Shown: positions 1-7,322, counted from the stretch's first letter. The stretch: DNA of 9,105 bases from an uncultured Bacilli bacterium (GCA_947595415.1 CANQER010000037.1:1-9105); one strand, 5' to 3'. The notes: generated by a model not told the origin, from the sequence alone. Program-made: numbers and translations.

Positions 1-84
1 AGCTATTAAGGCTATTATTGCGAGTATTACTATTACTGCTAATAGTTCTATTAATGTAAATCCTTTCTTATTATTTCTCTTCAT
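1..84 (-). CDS. Type IV prepilin-like protein, N-terminal 28 residues only (cut by window edge)
   Basis: Reading the minus strand from an ATG at 84 gives 28 in-frame codons running off the window. They encode a short basic leader (MKRNNKKG) followed by FTLIELLAVIVILAII. This is the classic class III prepilin signal: prepilin peptidase would cut after Gly8, Phe9 would be N-methylated, and Glu13 is the conserved Glu5 of the mature pilin. The hydrophobic helix after it would anchor the subunit in the membrane and pack the pilus or pseudopilus core. A strong ribosome binding site (GGAGG, 93-97) lies 8 bases upstream, which fixes the start. The rest of the protein is outside the window, so major pilin, minor pilin and ComG-like pseudopilin cannot be told apart. 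A -10-like TATAAA (126-131) has no good -35; transcription could instead come from the promoter at 272-300. The motif call is firm; the pilin class is unknown. Confidence 0.9.
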   Translation of the reverse strand, partial: MKRNNKKGFTLIELLAVIVILAIIALIA

Positions 85-142
85 ATTTAATACCTCCAAT
101 TCTTATTGTTCCCAATACATCATTTTTTATACAAACACTATA

Positions 143-171
143 AAAAGTCCTGTACATCTAAACACGACTCT
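143..171 (-). terminator. Weak terminator-like hairpin or attenuator in the prepilin leader
   Basis: On the minus strand AGAGTC (171-166) pairs with GACTTT (149-144) with one G-T pair. After a G-G mismatch, TGT (164-162) pairs with ACA (153-151) around an 8-base loop. A T tract (146-142) follows and partly joins the stem. It could end a short transcript from the promoter at 272-300, or attenuate read-through into the prepilin gene. The stem is short and AT-rich, so this is tentative. Confidence 0.3.
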
Positions 172-242
172 ATGAAATATCCTCTACTACATCGTTAATT
201 AAAGCTTCTAAATACCCCCCCCCATTTGCTATTTGCTAACAT
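170..242 (-). other. Possible very small ORF interrupted (or phase-switched) by a G9 tract
   Basis: ATG at 242 is preceded at 256-251 by AGTAGG, a near-consensus ribosome binding site 8 bases away, and the promoter at 272-300 would start RNA near 265. As read here (nine G), the frame gives a 15-residue peptide, MLANSKWGGVFRSFN, ending in TAA at 195-197. With eight (or eleven) G the frame instead continues as MLANSKWGG then YLEALINDVVEDIS (23 residues with eight G), ending in TAG at 170-172. That stop overlaps the 5' arm of the hairpin at 143-171, just as the rpoE and yfhO stops overlap their terminators. The longer version has an acidic amphipathic-looking C-terminal stretch. I recognise no family. 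The open stretch after the tract is short enough to be chance, so this is a candidate, not a proven gene. Alternatives are a non-coding leader RNA, or a homopolymer-length error hiding an intact peptide. Confidence 0.3.
215..223. repeat. C9/G9 homopolymer tract
   Basis: Nine consecutive C on the plus strand (G on the minus strand) in an otherwise very AT-rich region. A 7-base tandem repeat, ATTTGCT twice (224-237), lies directly next to it. G tracts of this size are known slippage-prone contingency sites in other bacteria. The run is seen directly; a slippage role here is inferred. Confidence 0.9.
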
Positions 243-271
243 ATCCATTACCTACTTTCTTATCAATTACT

Positions 272-300
272 AATATACCATTAAATAACCATTTAATCAA
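272..300 (-). promoter_or_regulatory. Sigma-A-like promoter upstream of the small ORF and prepilin gene
   Basis: On the minus strand TTGATT (300-295; four of six matches to TTGACA) is followed after exactly 17 bases by TATATT (277-272; five of six matches to TATAAT). Transcription would start near 265. It lies just downstream of the rpoE terminator, so it would open a new unit: the small ORF at 242 and, if the hairpin at 143-171 is read through, the prepilin gene with a leader of about 180 bases. Confidence 0.5.
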
Positions 301-322
301 GATATAATATATTGCTTTACAC

Positions 323-346
323 AAAAAAATGTAGTTTCCTACATTT
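323..346 (-). terminator. Intrinsic terminator of the ywiB-argS-rpoE operon
   Basis: On the minus strand AAATGTAG (346-339), a 4-base GAAA loop (338-335) and CTACATTT (334-327) form a perfect 8-base-pair stem. The T run read from 329 to 323 continues from it. The 5' arm contains the last Met codon and the TAG stop of rpoE, so termination signal and coding end overlap. Confidence 0.8.
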
Positions 347-797
347 CATTTTTCAACTGATTCTCATCGATAATAGTTAAATCCAAATCATCATCAACAT
401 CATCTAAATCATCATCTTCCAATACTTCCTCAATATCATCTTCATCAATATTATCCATCGAATCCTCATCTGTATATACTTCTTCTTCTATATCCTCATT
501 TTCCTCTTCATCATCAATCTCATCCTCATCATCAATAACAATTTCAATAGGACTCTTTTCCCTCAAATCCCATTCATTATTATCAAGTAAAACAAACCTC
601 TTATCAATAGTAAGTGAAGTATAAAAATCACCTATATTGCTTTCAAAAGCACTATCCCCATATTCTAATAACTCACATATTTTCTTAAATATATTAGCAG
701 TAGTCATCGATTTACCATTTTCTTTTAATAAACGATAAGTCAAATCAGTATAAGATAATAACTCTAAATCCTCTAACTTCATATCTTTCAAACTCAT
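339..797 (-). CDS. rpoE: DNA-directed RNA polymerase subunit delta
   Basis: This 152-residue protein has the two-part build of the Firmicutes delta subunit. Residues about 1-80 form the HARE-HTH winged-helix-like domain (start MSLKDMKLEDLELLSYTDL, with the WDLRE segment near 76-80). A low-complexity tail from about residue 85 to 145 is made almost entirely of Asp and Glu. In Bacilli, delta binds core RNA polymerase, helps it recycle and leave non-specific nucleic acid, and sharpens sensitivity to initiating NTP levels; the acidic tail acts as a nucleic-acid mimic. The start is fixed by AGGAGG (803-808), 5 bases from the ATG, and this site overlaps the argS stop codon, suggesting coupled translation. 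The gene is last in its operon and ends inside its own terminator. The common partner pyrG does not follow; a divergently regulated prepilin region does instead. Confidence 0.93.
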   Translation of the reverse strand: MSLKDMKLEDLELLSYTDLTYRLLKENGKSMTTANIFKKICELLEYGDSAFESNIGDFYTSLTIDKRFVLLDNNEWDLREKSPIEIVIDDEDEIDDEEENEDIEEEVYTDEDSMDNIDEDDIEEVLEDDDLDDVDDDLDLTIIDENQLKNEM

Positions 798-806
798 ATA
801 TACCTC

Positions 807-2405
807 CTACATTTTTTCTTTGGCTTCTACACCAATAATATTTAAAGAATTTTTAATTACAATAGCTACAGCCTTAATCAAATTAACATGTTCTATTTTA
901 TAAACCAAATCATCAGTCAAAACCTTCTCATGAGCATAAAACGTATGAAAACTAGTCGCAAGATCATAAACATAATTGGCTATATGATAAGGTTGCCTAT
1001 TAATCGCACTAAGTTTTATAACCTCCTTAAAATTATACAACTTAACAAGCAAATCAATAGCATAATCAGAAGTTAACGTCTTATAATCACTTACTACCTT
1101 AACTCCATCATATTCACTTAAAATAGAACTTATTCTAGCATATGCATATTGAACATAATAAACTGGGTTTTCGTTGGTTTTTTTACTAGCTAATTCTAAA
1201 TCAAAATCCATTTGACTATCTAAAGAACGCATAACGAAGAAATACCTAGTCGCATCTAATCCAACCTCATCTACTAATTCATTAATAGTAACTGCATTAC
1301 CAGTTCTCTTACTCATTTTTATCTCTTCTTTACCCCTAACAAGTCTAACCATTTGAAGAATCATAACATTTAACTTATCAGGATCTTCACCTAAGATTTT
1401 AACCCCAGCTTTTAACCTATTGATATAACCATGATGATCAGCACCTAAAATGTCAATCAACTCATCATATCCCCTATTAAACTTATCTAAGTGATACGCA
1501 ATATCAGGTAAATAATAAGTATTAGTATTATCAGATTTTACTAAAACCCTATCCTTTTCATCACCATACAAAGTAGTCTTTAAAAACAAAGCCCCATCTT
1601 CATAGTAAGTATAATCACTATTTTTCAAACTTTCCAAAACATCATTAACCTTACCACTTTCAATTAACTTTTTCTCACTTGTCCAAACATCAAATTTAAC
1701 CCTAAAGTTTTCTAAATCCTTCTTAATTTTACTAAGTAATATATTAACCCCTAAATCTTTAAAAAACTCAATATCAGTTAAATTATTACCATATTTACTT
1801 AAAATATCTTTAGCTATCTCAACAATATCATTACCATAATAACCATCCTCTGGAATTTCAAAATCACGATTACACAACTCATCATAACGAGCCTTAATAG
1901 AATAAGCTAAATTATTAATTTGATTTCCACCATCATTAACATAATACTCTCTTGTTACATCATAGCCAACATAAGACAAAAGATTAGCTAAAGCATCACC
2001 ATTACTAGCTCCTCTAGCATGACCCAAATGAAGAGTACCTGTTGGATTAGCACTAACAAACTCAATATTTATTTTTTTATTATTACCAATATTACACTTT
2101 CCATACTCATCTAATTTAACCAAAATCTCATTTAAATTTTCATACAAATAATCTTTTTTCATATAAAAATTGATAAAACCAGGTCCTGCTACTTCAACTT
2201 TTTCAAAGAGTGACTTATCCATCTTATCCACAATTTCTAAAGCTATTACATGAGGCGCTTTTTTTAACTGTTTAGTTAAAGTAAGAGCTACATTAGTAGT
2301 ATATTCTCCATTTTTTAAATCTTTAGTATTTTCTATTTTAACTTCTGTTTTTATCCCACATAAATCTAAAGATTTTAAAACAACCAATTTTATTTTATCT
2401 TTCAC
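807..2405 (-). CDS. argS: Arginine--tRNA ligase
   Basis: Charges tRNA-Arg with arginine in the cytoplasm, using ATP. The 532-residue protein carries an N-terminal additional domain (about 1-85), then the class I Rossmann core with HLGH at 126-129 within SANPTGTLHLGHARG, and KMSKR at 363-367. The C-terminal DALR-type anticodon-binding helical domain (about 415-532) finishes in the family's usual Gly-Val/Ile-x-Ala-x-Glu-x-Met ending (GVEAKEKM). Length is slightly under the usual 550 or so, with no core motif missing. The start is GTG at 2405, chosen because it gives the expected N-terminus, has AAGGTGG (2411-2417) just upstream, and overlaps the TGA stop of the preceding gene as GTGA. Its TAG stop lies within the rpoE ribosome binding site. 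No T-box leader is present: the gene is internal to the operon and the operon leader is very short. Confidence 0.97.
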   Translation of the reverse strand: MKDKIKLVVLKSLDLCGIKTEVKIENTKDLKNGEYTTNVALTLTKQLKKAPHVIALEIVDKMDKSLFEKVEVAGPGFINFYMKKDYLYENLNEILVKLDEYGKCNIGNNKKINIEFVSANPTGTLHLGHARGASNGDALANLLSYVGYDVTREYYVNDGGNQINNLAYSIKARYDELCNRDFEIPEDGYYGNDIVEIAKDILSKYGNNLTDIEFFKDLGVNILLSKIKKDLENFRVKFDVWTSEKKLIESGKVNDVLESLKNSDYTYYEDGALFLKTTLYGDEKDRVLVKSDNTNTYYLPDIAYHLDKFNRGYDELIDILGADHHGYINRLKAGVKILGEDPDKLNVMILQMVRLVRGKEEIKMSKRTGNAVTINELVDEVGLDATRYFFVMRSLDSQMDFDLELASKKTNENPVYYVQYAYARISSILSEYDGVKVVSDYKTLTSDYAIDLLVKLYNFKEVIKLSAINRQPYHIANYVYDLATSFHTFYAHEKVLTDDLVYKIEHVNLIKAVAIVIKNSLNIIGVEAKEKM

Positions 2406-2776
2406 TCATACCACCTTATCTTATAATTAAATTTACCTAATCTTTGATTATTATTTGTCAAAATGTAAATAATATCTAAAGATGTATCTAAAATATTTAA
2501 CTGGCTTGTTAGAATATCATAATCTATTTGAAAATTATAATCATTAATTATATGTTTAACTTTAAGTTTATCATTAAGTTTAAATTTAAAATCAATTGTA
2601 TAAGAAAAGTTAGATCTTTTCATTAAAACACAATCATCATATATAACTATTTCTACTTTTATATCATCTTCATAAAAAGTAAGTTTATTATCCTTTTTAA
2701 TCCCATCTATTTCATATTCATAAGGTTTAACATCATCCTCAGTTTTTAAATAAGTTATAATTTTAACCTGTTTCAT
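2402..2776 (-). CDS. ywiB: DUF1934 (YwiB-like) calycin-type beta-barrel protein
   Basis: A 124-residue protein with alternating hydrophobic/charged beta-strand patterns throughout (KVEIVIYDDCVLMKRS; the C-terminal FNYKIRWYE), no signal peptide and no membrane helix. Size, pattern and position directly before argS match the DUF1934/YwiB family, a small calycin-like barrel of unknown function in Bacilli. The family call rests on pattern and synteny rather than a strong motif. I chose ATG 2776 rather than the in-frame GTG at 2830, because the GTG lies upstream of a near-perfect extended -10 (2802-2807) and its first 18 residues do not resemble the family. The ribosome binding site is weak (GGA 5-7 bases upstream). 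Its TGA stop overlaps the argS GTG by 4 bases, so translation is probably coupled. First gene of the ywiB-argS-rpoE operon. Confidence 0.75.
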   Translation of the reverse strand: MKQVKIITYLKTEDDVKPYEYEIDGIKKDNKLTFYEDDIKVEIVIYDDCVLMKRSNFSYTIDFKFKLNDKLKVKHIINDYNFQIDYDILTSQLNILDTSLDIIYILTNNNQRLGKFNYKIRWYE

Positions 2777-2801
2777 AAAAATCCAACTTTCACTGAATGT
2801 A

Positions 2802-2830
2802 ATTATAACATAAGTTTTTAAAAATTGCAC
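2802..2830 (-). promoter_or_regulatory. Promoter of the ywiB-argS-rpoE operon (extended -10)
   Basis: On the minus strand TGTTATAAT forms a perfect extended -10 (TATAAT at 2807-2802, TG at 2810-2809). GTGCAA (2830-2825) sits at a 17-base spacing as a poor -35 (three of six). Transcription would start near 2795, giving a leader of about 19 bases before ATG 2776, too short for a riboswitch or T-box. Confidence 0.6.
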
Positions 2831-2855
2831 TCATATTTTTGTATTTTTTTCTAAT
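2825..2855 (+). promoter_or_regulatory. Tentative promoter for the class A PBP gene
   Basis: TTGCAC (2825-2830; three of six) and TCTAAT (2850-2855; five of six) are spaced 19 bases apart, longer than ideal, and would start RNA near 2862. The proposed -35 is the same six bases that, on the other strand, are the weak -35 of the divergent ywiB promoter. Confidence 0.25.
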
Positions 2856-2880
2856 AATAATAAAGATAAGGAATGATACT

Positions 2881-4833
2881 ATGAAATTACTTAAAAAAAC
2901 AACAATAATATTTAGTATTTTATTTATATTTTTAATCCTCATTTATGGAGGAATTTATGTCGTTGCGAAACTATATCCTACCCTACCTATTAATACAGCT
3001 AATAGTTTTTATTTATACGATAATGAAGATAACTTGTATTCAGGTAACGTTTTAGAAGAATGGGTAAGTATTAAAGATATAAGTCCTTACTTAATTAAAG
3101 CAACTATCGCAACTGAAGATAAACACTTTTATAGTCATATTGGTTTTGATTACCTGCGTATTTTAAAAAGTCTTTTTATTAACCTTAAAAATGGCCAAAA
3201 CCTTCAAGGAGCCTCCACTATAACTCAACAATACGCTAAAAACTTGTTTTTAGATTTTGACAAAAATTGGAAACGTAAAATTGAAGAAGCTTGGTTAACA
3301 ATCAGACTAGAAATGCACTATGATAAAGATCAAATTCTAGAAGGCTATTTAAACACTATCAACTATGGAGGAATATTTGGAATTGAAAATGCTAGTAAGT
3401 ATTACTTTAATAAAAGTAGTAAAGATCTAACTTTAGCTGAAGCATCTATTTTAGCTGGTATTCCAAAATGGCCTAGTAAATATTCTCCTTTAGTTGATGA
3501 AAAAGCAAGTAAAAATAGACAATATATTATTTTAGATGCCATGGTTAAAAATGGTTTTATCAAAGAAGAAGAAAAGATGAAAGCCTATAATACTAAATTA
3601 AACTACGTAGGAAGAATTAGTGATGAAAGTTCTAAAATGATTACTTACTATCAAGATGCAGTTATTGAAGAGTTAAAAAGTATTAACACAATCCCTAAAT
3701 CATTTTTAGAAACAGGTGGTCTTAAAATATATACAAATCTAGATAAAAAAGCACAAACCAACTTAGAAAAATCAATCGACAACAATATTAAAAACGATGA
3801 CAAACTCCAAATAGCAGGTATCGTAATGGATCCAAATAATGGTAATATTTTAGCTTTAACAGGAGGAAGAGATTACAGTATAAGTCAGTATAATAGAGCT
3901 ATTAGTTCTAAAAGACAAGTAGGATCTACTTTAAAACCATTCCTCTACTACTCAGCTTTAGAAAATGGTTTTACAGCCTCAACTACTTTTGTTAGTGAAA
4001 AAACAACCTTTACTTTTTCATCTAATAAAACTTATTCTCCTACTAATTACGCTAATTTGTATGCTGGCAAACAAATAAGTATGGCAGCTGCCCTAGCTTA
4101 TTCAGATAACATATACGCAGTTAAAACTCACCTTTTTTTAGGTGAAGAAACTCTAGCTGATATGATAAAGCGAGTTGGAATAAAAGATGATGTAGATATA
4201 GTTCCTTCCCTTGCTTTAGGATCAACTGAAATCAACTTAATGGACATGGTTAAAGGATATGCAGCCCTTGCTAATGAAGGATACAAAATAACTCCTCATT
4301 TGATAAATAAAATTGAAGATATGTATGGTAACGTTTTATATGAATACAAAGAAGAAAAAGAAAATATTTTAAACAAAAGTATTGTTTTTATAACAAACGA
4401 ATTACTAAGTAATACTTATTCTAATGATTTTATTGATTACACTTATCCAACTTGTATTAGTATTGCTCCTAAACTAACTAAAAAATATGCTATTAAATCA
4501 GGAACTACAGATACAGATAGTCTAGTTTTTGGTTACAACAAAGATTTAATAGTTGGTCTTTGGTTAGGTTATGATGACAATAGTAAAACAGATAGTAATG
4601 TTAGTAATTATGCTAAAAATATTTGGGCTGATACTATTGAAGAAACTCTAAAAGATAAAGATGACAATTGGTATGATATACCTAAAAATGTTGTGGGAGT
4701 TCTTACTGATCCTATAACAGGAAAACCTATTAAAAAAGGTGAAAAAGGTAGTATGTTATATTATATTAAAGGAACTGAACCATATAAAGATGAGGACAAA
4801 TTAGATGATTTAATTCCTACCATAAAACAATAA
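2881..4833 (+). CDS. Class A penicillin-binding protein (bifunctional glycosyltransferase/transpeptidase)
   Basis: Builds peptidoglycan outside the membrane, polymerising lipid II and cross-linking the peptides. The 650-residue protein starts with a short basic segment and one membrane anchor (about 8-28). The GT51 domain (about 55-230) shows ATEDKHFYSHIGFD with catalytic Glu79, QGASTITQQYAKN (109-121), RKIEEAWLTIRLE (132-144) and LNTINYGG (157-164). The transpeptidase domain (about 305-590) has all three active-site motifs: S349-T-L-K352 with the acylated serine, S408-D-N410 and K539-S-G541-T-T. The C-terminus is short and charged, with no PASTA repeats. The start is ATG 2881 with AAGGAA (2868-2873) 7 bases upstream; an in-frame TTG at 2839 would add 14 residues and has no ribosome binding site. 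It is transcribed divergently from ywiB and ends in a shared terminator with the convergent yfhO gene. Family certain; whether it is PBP1a-, PbpF- or PbpG-like is not resolved. Confidence 0.95.
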   Translation: MKLLKKTTIIFSILFIFLILIYGGIYVVAKLYPTLPINTANSFYLYDNEDNLYSGNVLEEWVSIKDISPYLIKATIATEDKHFYSHIGFDYLRILKSLFINLKNGQNLQGASTITQQYAKNLFLDFDKNWKRKIEEAWLTIRLEMHYDKDQILEGYLNTINYGGIFGIENASKYYFNKSSKDLTLAEASILAGIPKWPSKYSPLVDEKASKNRQYIILDAMVKNGFIKEEEKMKAYNTKLNYVGRISDESSKMITYYQDAVIEELKSINTIPKSFLETGGLKIYTNLDKKAQTNLEKSIDNNIKNDDKLQIAGIVMDPNNGNILALTGGRDYSISQYNRAISSKRQVGSTLKPFLYYSALENGFTASTTFVSEKTTFTFSSNKTYSPTNYANLYAGKQISMAAALAYSDNIYAVKTHLFLGEETLADMIKRVGIKDDVDIVPSLALGSTEINLMDMVKGYAALANEGYKITPHLINKIEDMYGNVLYEYKEEKENILNKSIVFITNELLSNTYSNDFIDYTYPTCISIAPKLTKKYAIKSGTTDTDSLVFGYNKDLIVGLWLGYDDNSKTDSNVSNYAKNIWADTIEETLKDKDDNWYDIPKNVVGVLTDPITGKPIKKGEKGSMLYYIKGTEPYKDEDKLDDLIPTIKQ

Positions 4834-4851
4834 AAACGCTAAACGCGTTTT
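4833..4851. terminator. Bidirectional intrinsic terminator between the convergent PBP and yfhO genes
   Basis: AAAACGC (4833-4839), a 5-base loop and GCGTTTT (4845-4851) make a 7-base-pair stem. It is followed by T-rich sequence on the plus strand (TTTTCTT) and TTTTTA on the minus strand, so it can stop both transcripts. The last A of the PBP stop (4831-4833) opens the stem, and the yfhO stop (4839-4841) lies at the loop edge, its final sense codons forming the other arm. Confidence 0.75.
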
Positions 4852-7322
4852 CTTAGTATGTCTATAAGTAATAAAATTAAACCAATCAAAGATAAGATAA
4901 AACCTATTTTTAAAAGTGGGGCTTCATAAACAATATCTATATCATAACTTCCTTTATTAATTTTAAAACCAATAAAACTATCATTTACTTTTTCATAATT
5001 TATATATTTATCATTTACTTTTATTTTAAACCCTTCATCATAAGGAATACTAAGAATAAAGTAACCATCATTTTTAACATCAATATGACCTTTAATCTCA
5101 TCATCTTCCATCTTTTCAATTTTAAAAGGATCTACTTTTCGATTGATGTTTTTAATTTTATCAAAATCCATAGTATAAGTTTTAATGTCACTTATAATAT
5201 ATTTACCTTTACCAAATTTAATATCTAAACTATCAATCTTATCTGCAGAAATAACATATTCAAAATTATAATTGTTATTATGATACTTCCATGATTTACA
5301 AGTAAGTTTATTAGAGATATTATTAATTGTAATATAAGTATCTCCTTGACTACAGCTTTGTGAAAGTCCCATTTTAAAACTAATAATTAAAATTTCATCG
5401 TTAGTTTCAACATCCATTTTTAAATAAGCATCACTAGAAGCATTAATATAATATTTATCATCTTCCTTATCAATAGCTAGATTAGATAAACCAGTTACTT
5501 TATAATCAATATCTTTTTTACTAACATTACTTACATAATTTGTATTACCTTTTTTCACAACCCCATAGTTAAGTAGTGCATCAACATTATAAGGATAAGA
5601 TAACTTATTATAATCTTCATTACTTAGTAATCTACTAGTTGCATATCCAATAGGTAAAACAAAATCATTTTTATAAACTGCAGCTTTATCATTTTGACTA
5701 TCTAAGATATAACCTACCCCAACCTTAGAATTACTAATCATGTATTTTTCACCTAAAAGCATATTAGATAAAATATTTAAACTACTGTTTGTAATAACAC
5801 TATTTCTATAAACTACTTCATTATTAATAACGTTATAAAAGAAATTATTGTAATCTCTATTATAAATAGATGAATACATTGTAGTTTTATAAAACCTTTT
5901 ATCATAGACTTTATTAATTGTATCTAAAGTTTTAATTTGATTAGAAAATCTATAGTAGTCTTTATCTTTGTTTAAAGTAGTAGTTATAAGGTTTTCATAA
6001 TCTTTAGAAAAAGAATTGTTGTAGTCTTTTATCTTTACTAAATTATCATCCATATTCGTAAATACTAAAACTATAAAACTTATAAATATAGTGGGAATAA
6101 AAATAAAATATTTATTGTTTTTAAACTTATATATAAGTAAACCTATACTAGTTATAATCATATCTATTATTAATAAATTACTGTATTTGTAATTGTTAAA
6201 AATAAGAAAAACAATGATAATTAATAGAGTAATTATTAATTCATATTTCAAATTTATCTTTTTTAAATTTTGGATAAATATTAAAATAACTAAACATAAA
6301 AGTGGTAAAAATGGAATTAAAGATTTACTATTTATATATAGTGTTCCATTAAGTAAGTAATTAAAAATTGGAAAAATCATAATTGTTAAAAAAGTAATTC
6401 CTAAAAATTTGTTTTCTTTTTTTGATAGTAAAACTATTCCAACTAAAGCAAATATAACTATACTACATAAACCAACTGAATAAGAATTATACAAATAATA
6501 GTTCAAGTTAAAATTTGGTTTTATAAGATCTAAACTAGAAATAAAAACATTGTTGTCTCTTCCTCCTAATAAGGTATGCAAAATTGGAAGAAGGAAAAAA
6601 CCAGCTAGTAAAATTCCTATTATGATTGGATAAATAAATTTAAAGCCATCGATCATAAAACTTTTAAAAGTTATTTTATCATTTATTTTAAGATATTTAT
6701 AAATTCCATAGATTAAAATACAGATAATAGCTCCTACACTGTAAAAGTAACTTGTAAGAATTATTAAAAAGACACTTATAATAAGTAAGGTTTTTTTATT
6801 GTTTAAAAAGTATTTGTCAACTCCCATTAAAGCTAAAATCAAAAATGGTAGATAACTAATAAACATAATATGACGATGAGAATGAAATATCAAAGGTGAA
6901 GCAAGTAAAAATAAAGTAGTTATATAAAAACAAATATTTGATTTATAACCATTTTTTCTAAGCCAAATATAAAACAAAACAAAACTTACTATAACTATTA
7001 AAACACTACTTATCATGATATAATCAACCATTTTTATAAATGGAAAAAAATAAGATATTAAAACAATTGGACTTAAAAAACCATAATAAGCAAAGTTAAA
7101 AATATTTTGTCCACTTCCTAAGTTAAAAGAAAAATTGGGTAGTATCTTACCAGTAGAATAAAATAGATTTCTAAAATATTCTGGAATTAGATAGTGTTGA
7201 CTTGCCCAATCTGTAGTTGAACCATATAAAAATTTAAACTTTGTTAAAAATAGTACAAATAATAAATAACCAATTATTAAAACTATTAAATTTATTTTAT
7301 CTTTTTTATCTAAGTACTTCAT
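4839..7322 (-). CDS. yfhO: YfhO-family multi-pass membrane protein (GT-C-like glycosyltransferase)
   Basis: An 827-residue protein with about a dozen or more membrane helices in residues 11-422. A large, probably extracytoplasmic domain (about 423-800) and one final helix (about 804-822) with basic RKRV at the end follow. Family marks include D38-W-A-S-Q in the first outer loop, where GT-C enzymes carry acidic catalytic residues, LLGGRDN (251-257), LLGEKYMIS (522-530), LPIGY (556-560) and the C-terminal IPYDEGFKIKV...GSYDIDIVYEAP segment (759-802). Characterised relatives (B. subtilis YfhO, Listeria GtlB) add sugars from an undecaprenyl-phosphate carrier to lipoteichoic acid outside the membrane; that role here is by homology. 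Two cysteines, C657 and C675, could form a disulfide in the outer domain. The usual partner that loads the lipid carrier (CsbB-type GT2) is not in the window. Start ATG 7322 with GAGGG (7329-7333) upstream; 23 bases after the serine hydrolase. Confidence 0.88.
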   Translation of the reverse strand: MKYLDKKDKINLIVLIIGYLLFVLFLTKFKFLYGSTTDWASQHYLIPEYFRNLFYSTGKILPNFSFNLGSGQNIFNFAYYGFLSPIVLISYFFPFIKMVDYIMISSVLIVIVSFVLFYIWLRKNGYKSNICFYITTLFLLASPLIFHSHRHIMFISYLPFLILALMGVDKYFLNNKKTLLIISVFLIILTSYFYSVGAIICILIYGIYKYLKINDKITFKSFMIDGFKFIYPIIIGILLAGFFLLPILHTLLGGRDNNVFISSLDLIKPNFNLNYYLYNSYSVGLCSIVIFALVGIVLLSKKENKFLGITFLTIMIFPIFNYLLNGTLYINSKSLIPFLPLLCLVILIFIQNLKKINLKYELIITLLIIIVFLIFNNYKYSNLLIIDMIITSIGLLIYKFKNNKYFIFIPTIFISFIVLVFTNMDDNLVKIKDYNNSFSKDYENLITTTLNKDKDYYRFSNQIKTLDTINKVYDKRFYKTTMYSSIYNRDYNNFFYNVINNEVVYRNSVITNSSLNILSNMLLGEKYMISNSKVGVGYILDSQNDKAAVYKNDFVLPIGYATSRLLSNEDYNKLSYPYNVDALLNYGVVKKGNTNYVSNVSKKDIDYKVTGLSNLAIDKEDDKYYINASSDAYLKMDVETNDEILIISFKMGLSQSCSQGDTYITINNISNKLTCKSWKYHNNNYNFEYVISADKIDSLDIKFGKGKYIISDIKTYTMDFDKIKNINRKVDPFKIEKMEDDEIKGHIDVKNDGYFILSIPYDEGFKIKVNDKYINYEKVNDSFIGFKINKGSYDIDIVYEAPLLKIGFILSLIGLILLLIDILRKRV

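Noticed and set aside
85..300. A c-di-GMP or other riboswitch in the prepilin leader
   Set aside because: Clostridial pilin genes can have these, but I found none of the conserved GEMM-I or GEMM-II core segments; only a weak hairpin is present.
361..540. Repetitive CATCATC-type sequence that looks like a simple repeat
   Set aside because: It encodes the Asp/Glu-rich tail of the RNA polymerase delta subunit, which is low-complexity by nature.
888..1076. A 62-codon plus-strand open frame
   Set aside because: It lies wholly antisense to the conserved C-terminal domain of argS, has no ribosome binding site and reads as low-complexity Ile/Asn-rich sequence, as expected for AT-rich shadow frames.
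2777..2800. A T-box regulating argS
   Set aside because: argS is internal to the operon and the predicted leader before ywiB is only about 19 bases.
2777..2830. GTG at 2830 as the start of the YwiB-like gene
   Set aside because: It is upstream of the extended -10 of its own promoter, has no ribosome binding site, and adds 18 residues unlike the family.
2839..2880. TTG at 2839 as the start of the PBP
   Set aside because: ATG 2881 has a well-placed AAGGAA and gives the normal basic segment plus membrane anchor; the upstream 14 codons cover the likely promoter.
4841..4850. Perfect 10-base palindrome AAACGCGTTT as a protein binding site
   Set aside because: It is part of the bidirectional terminator between the convergent genes, which explains it fully.
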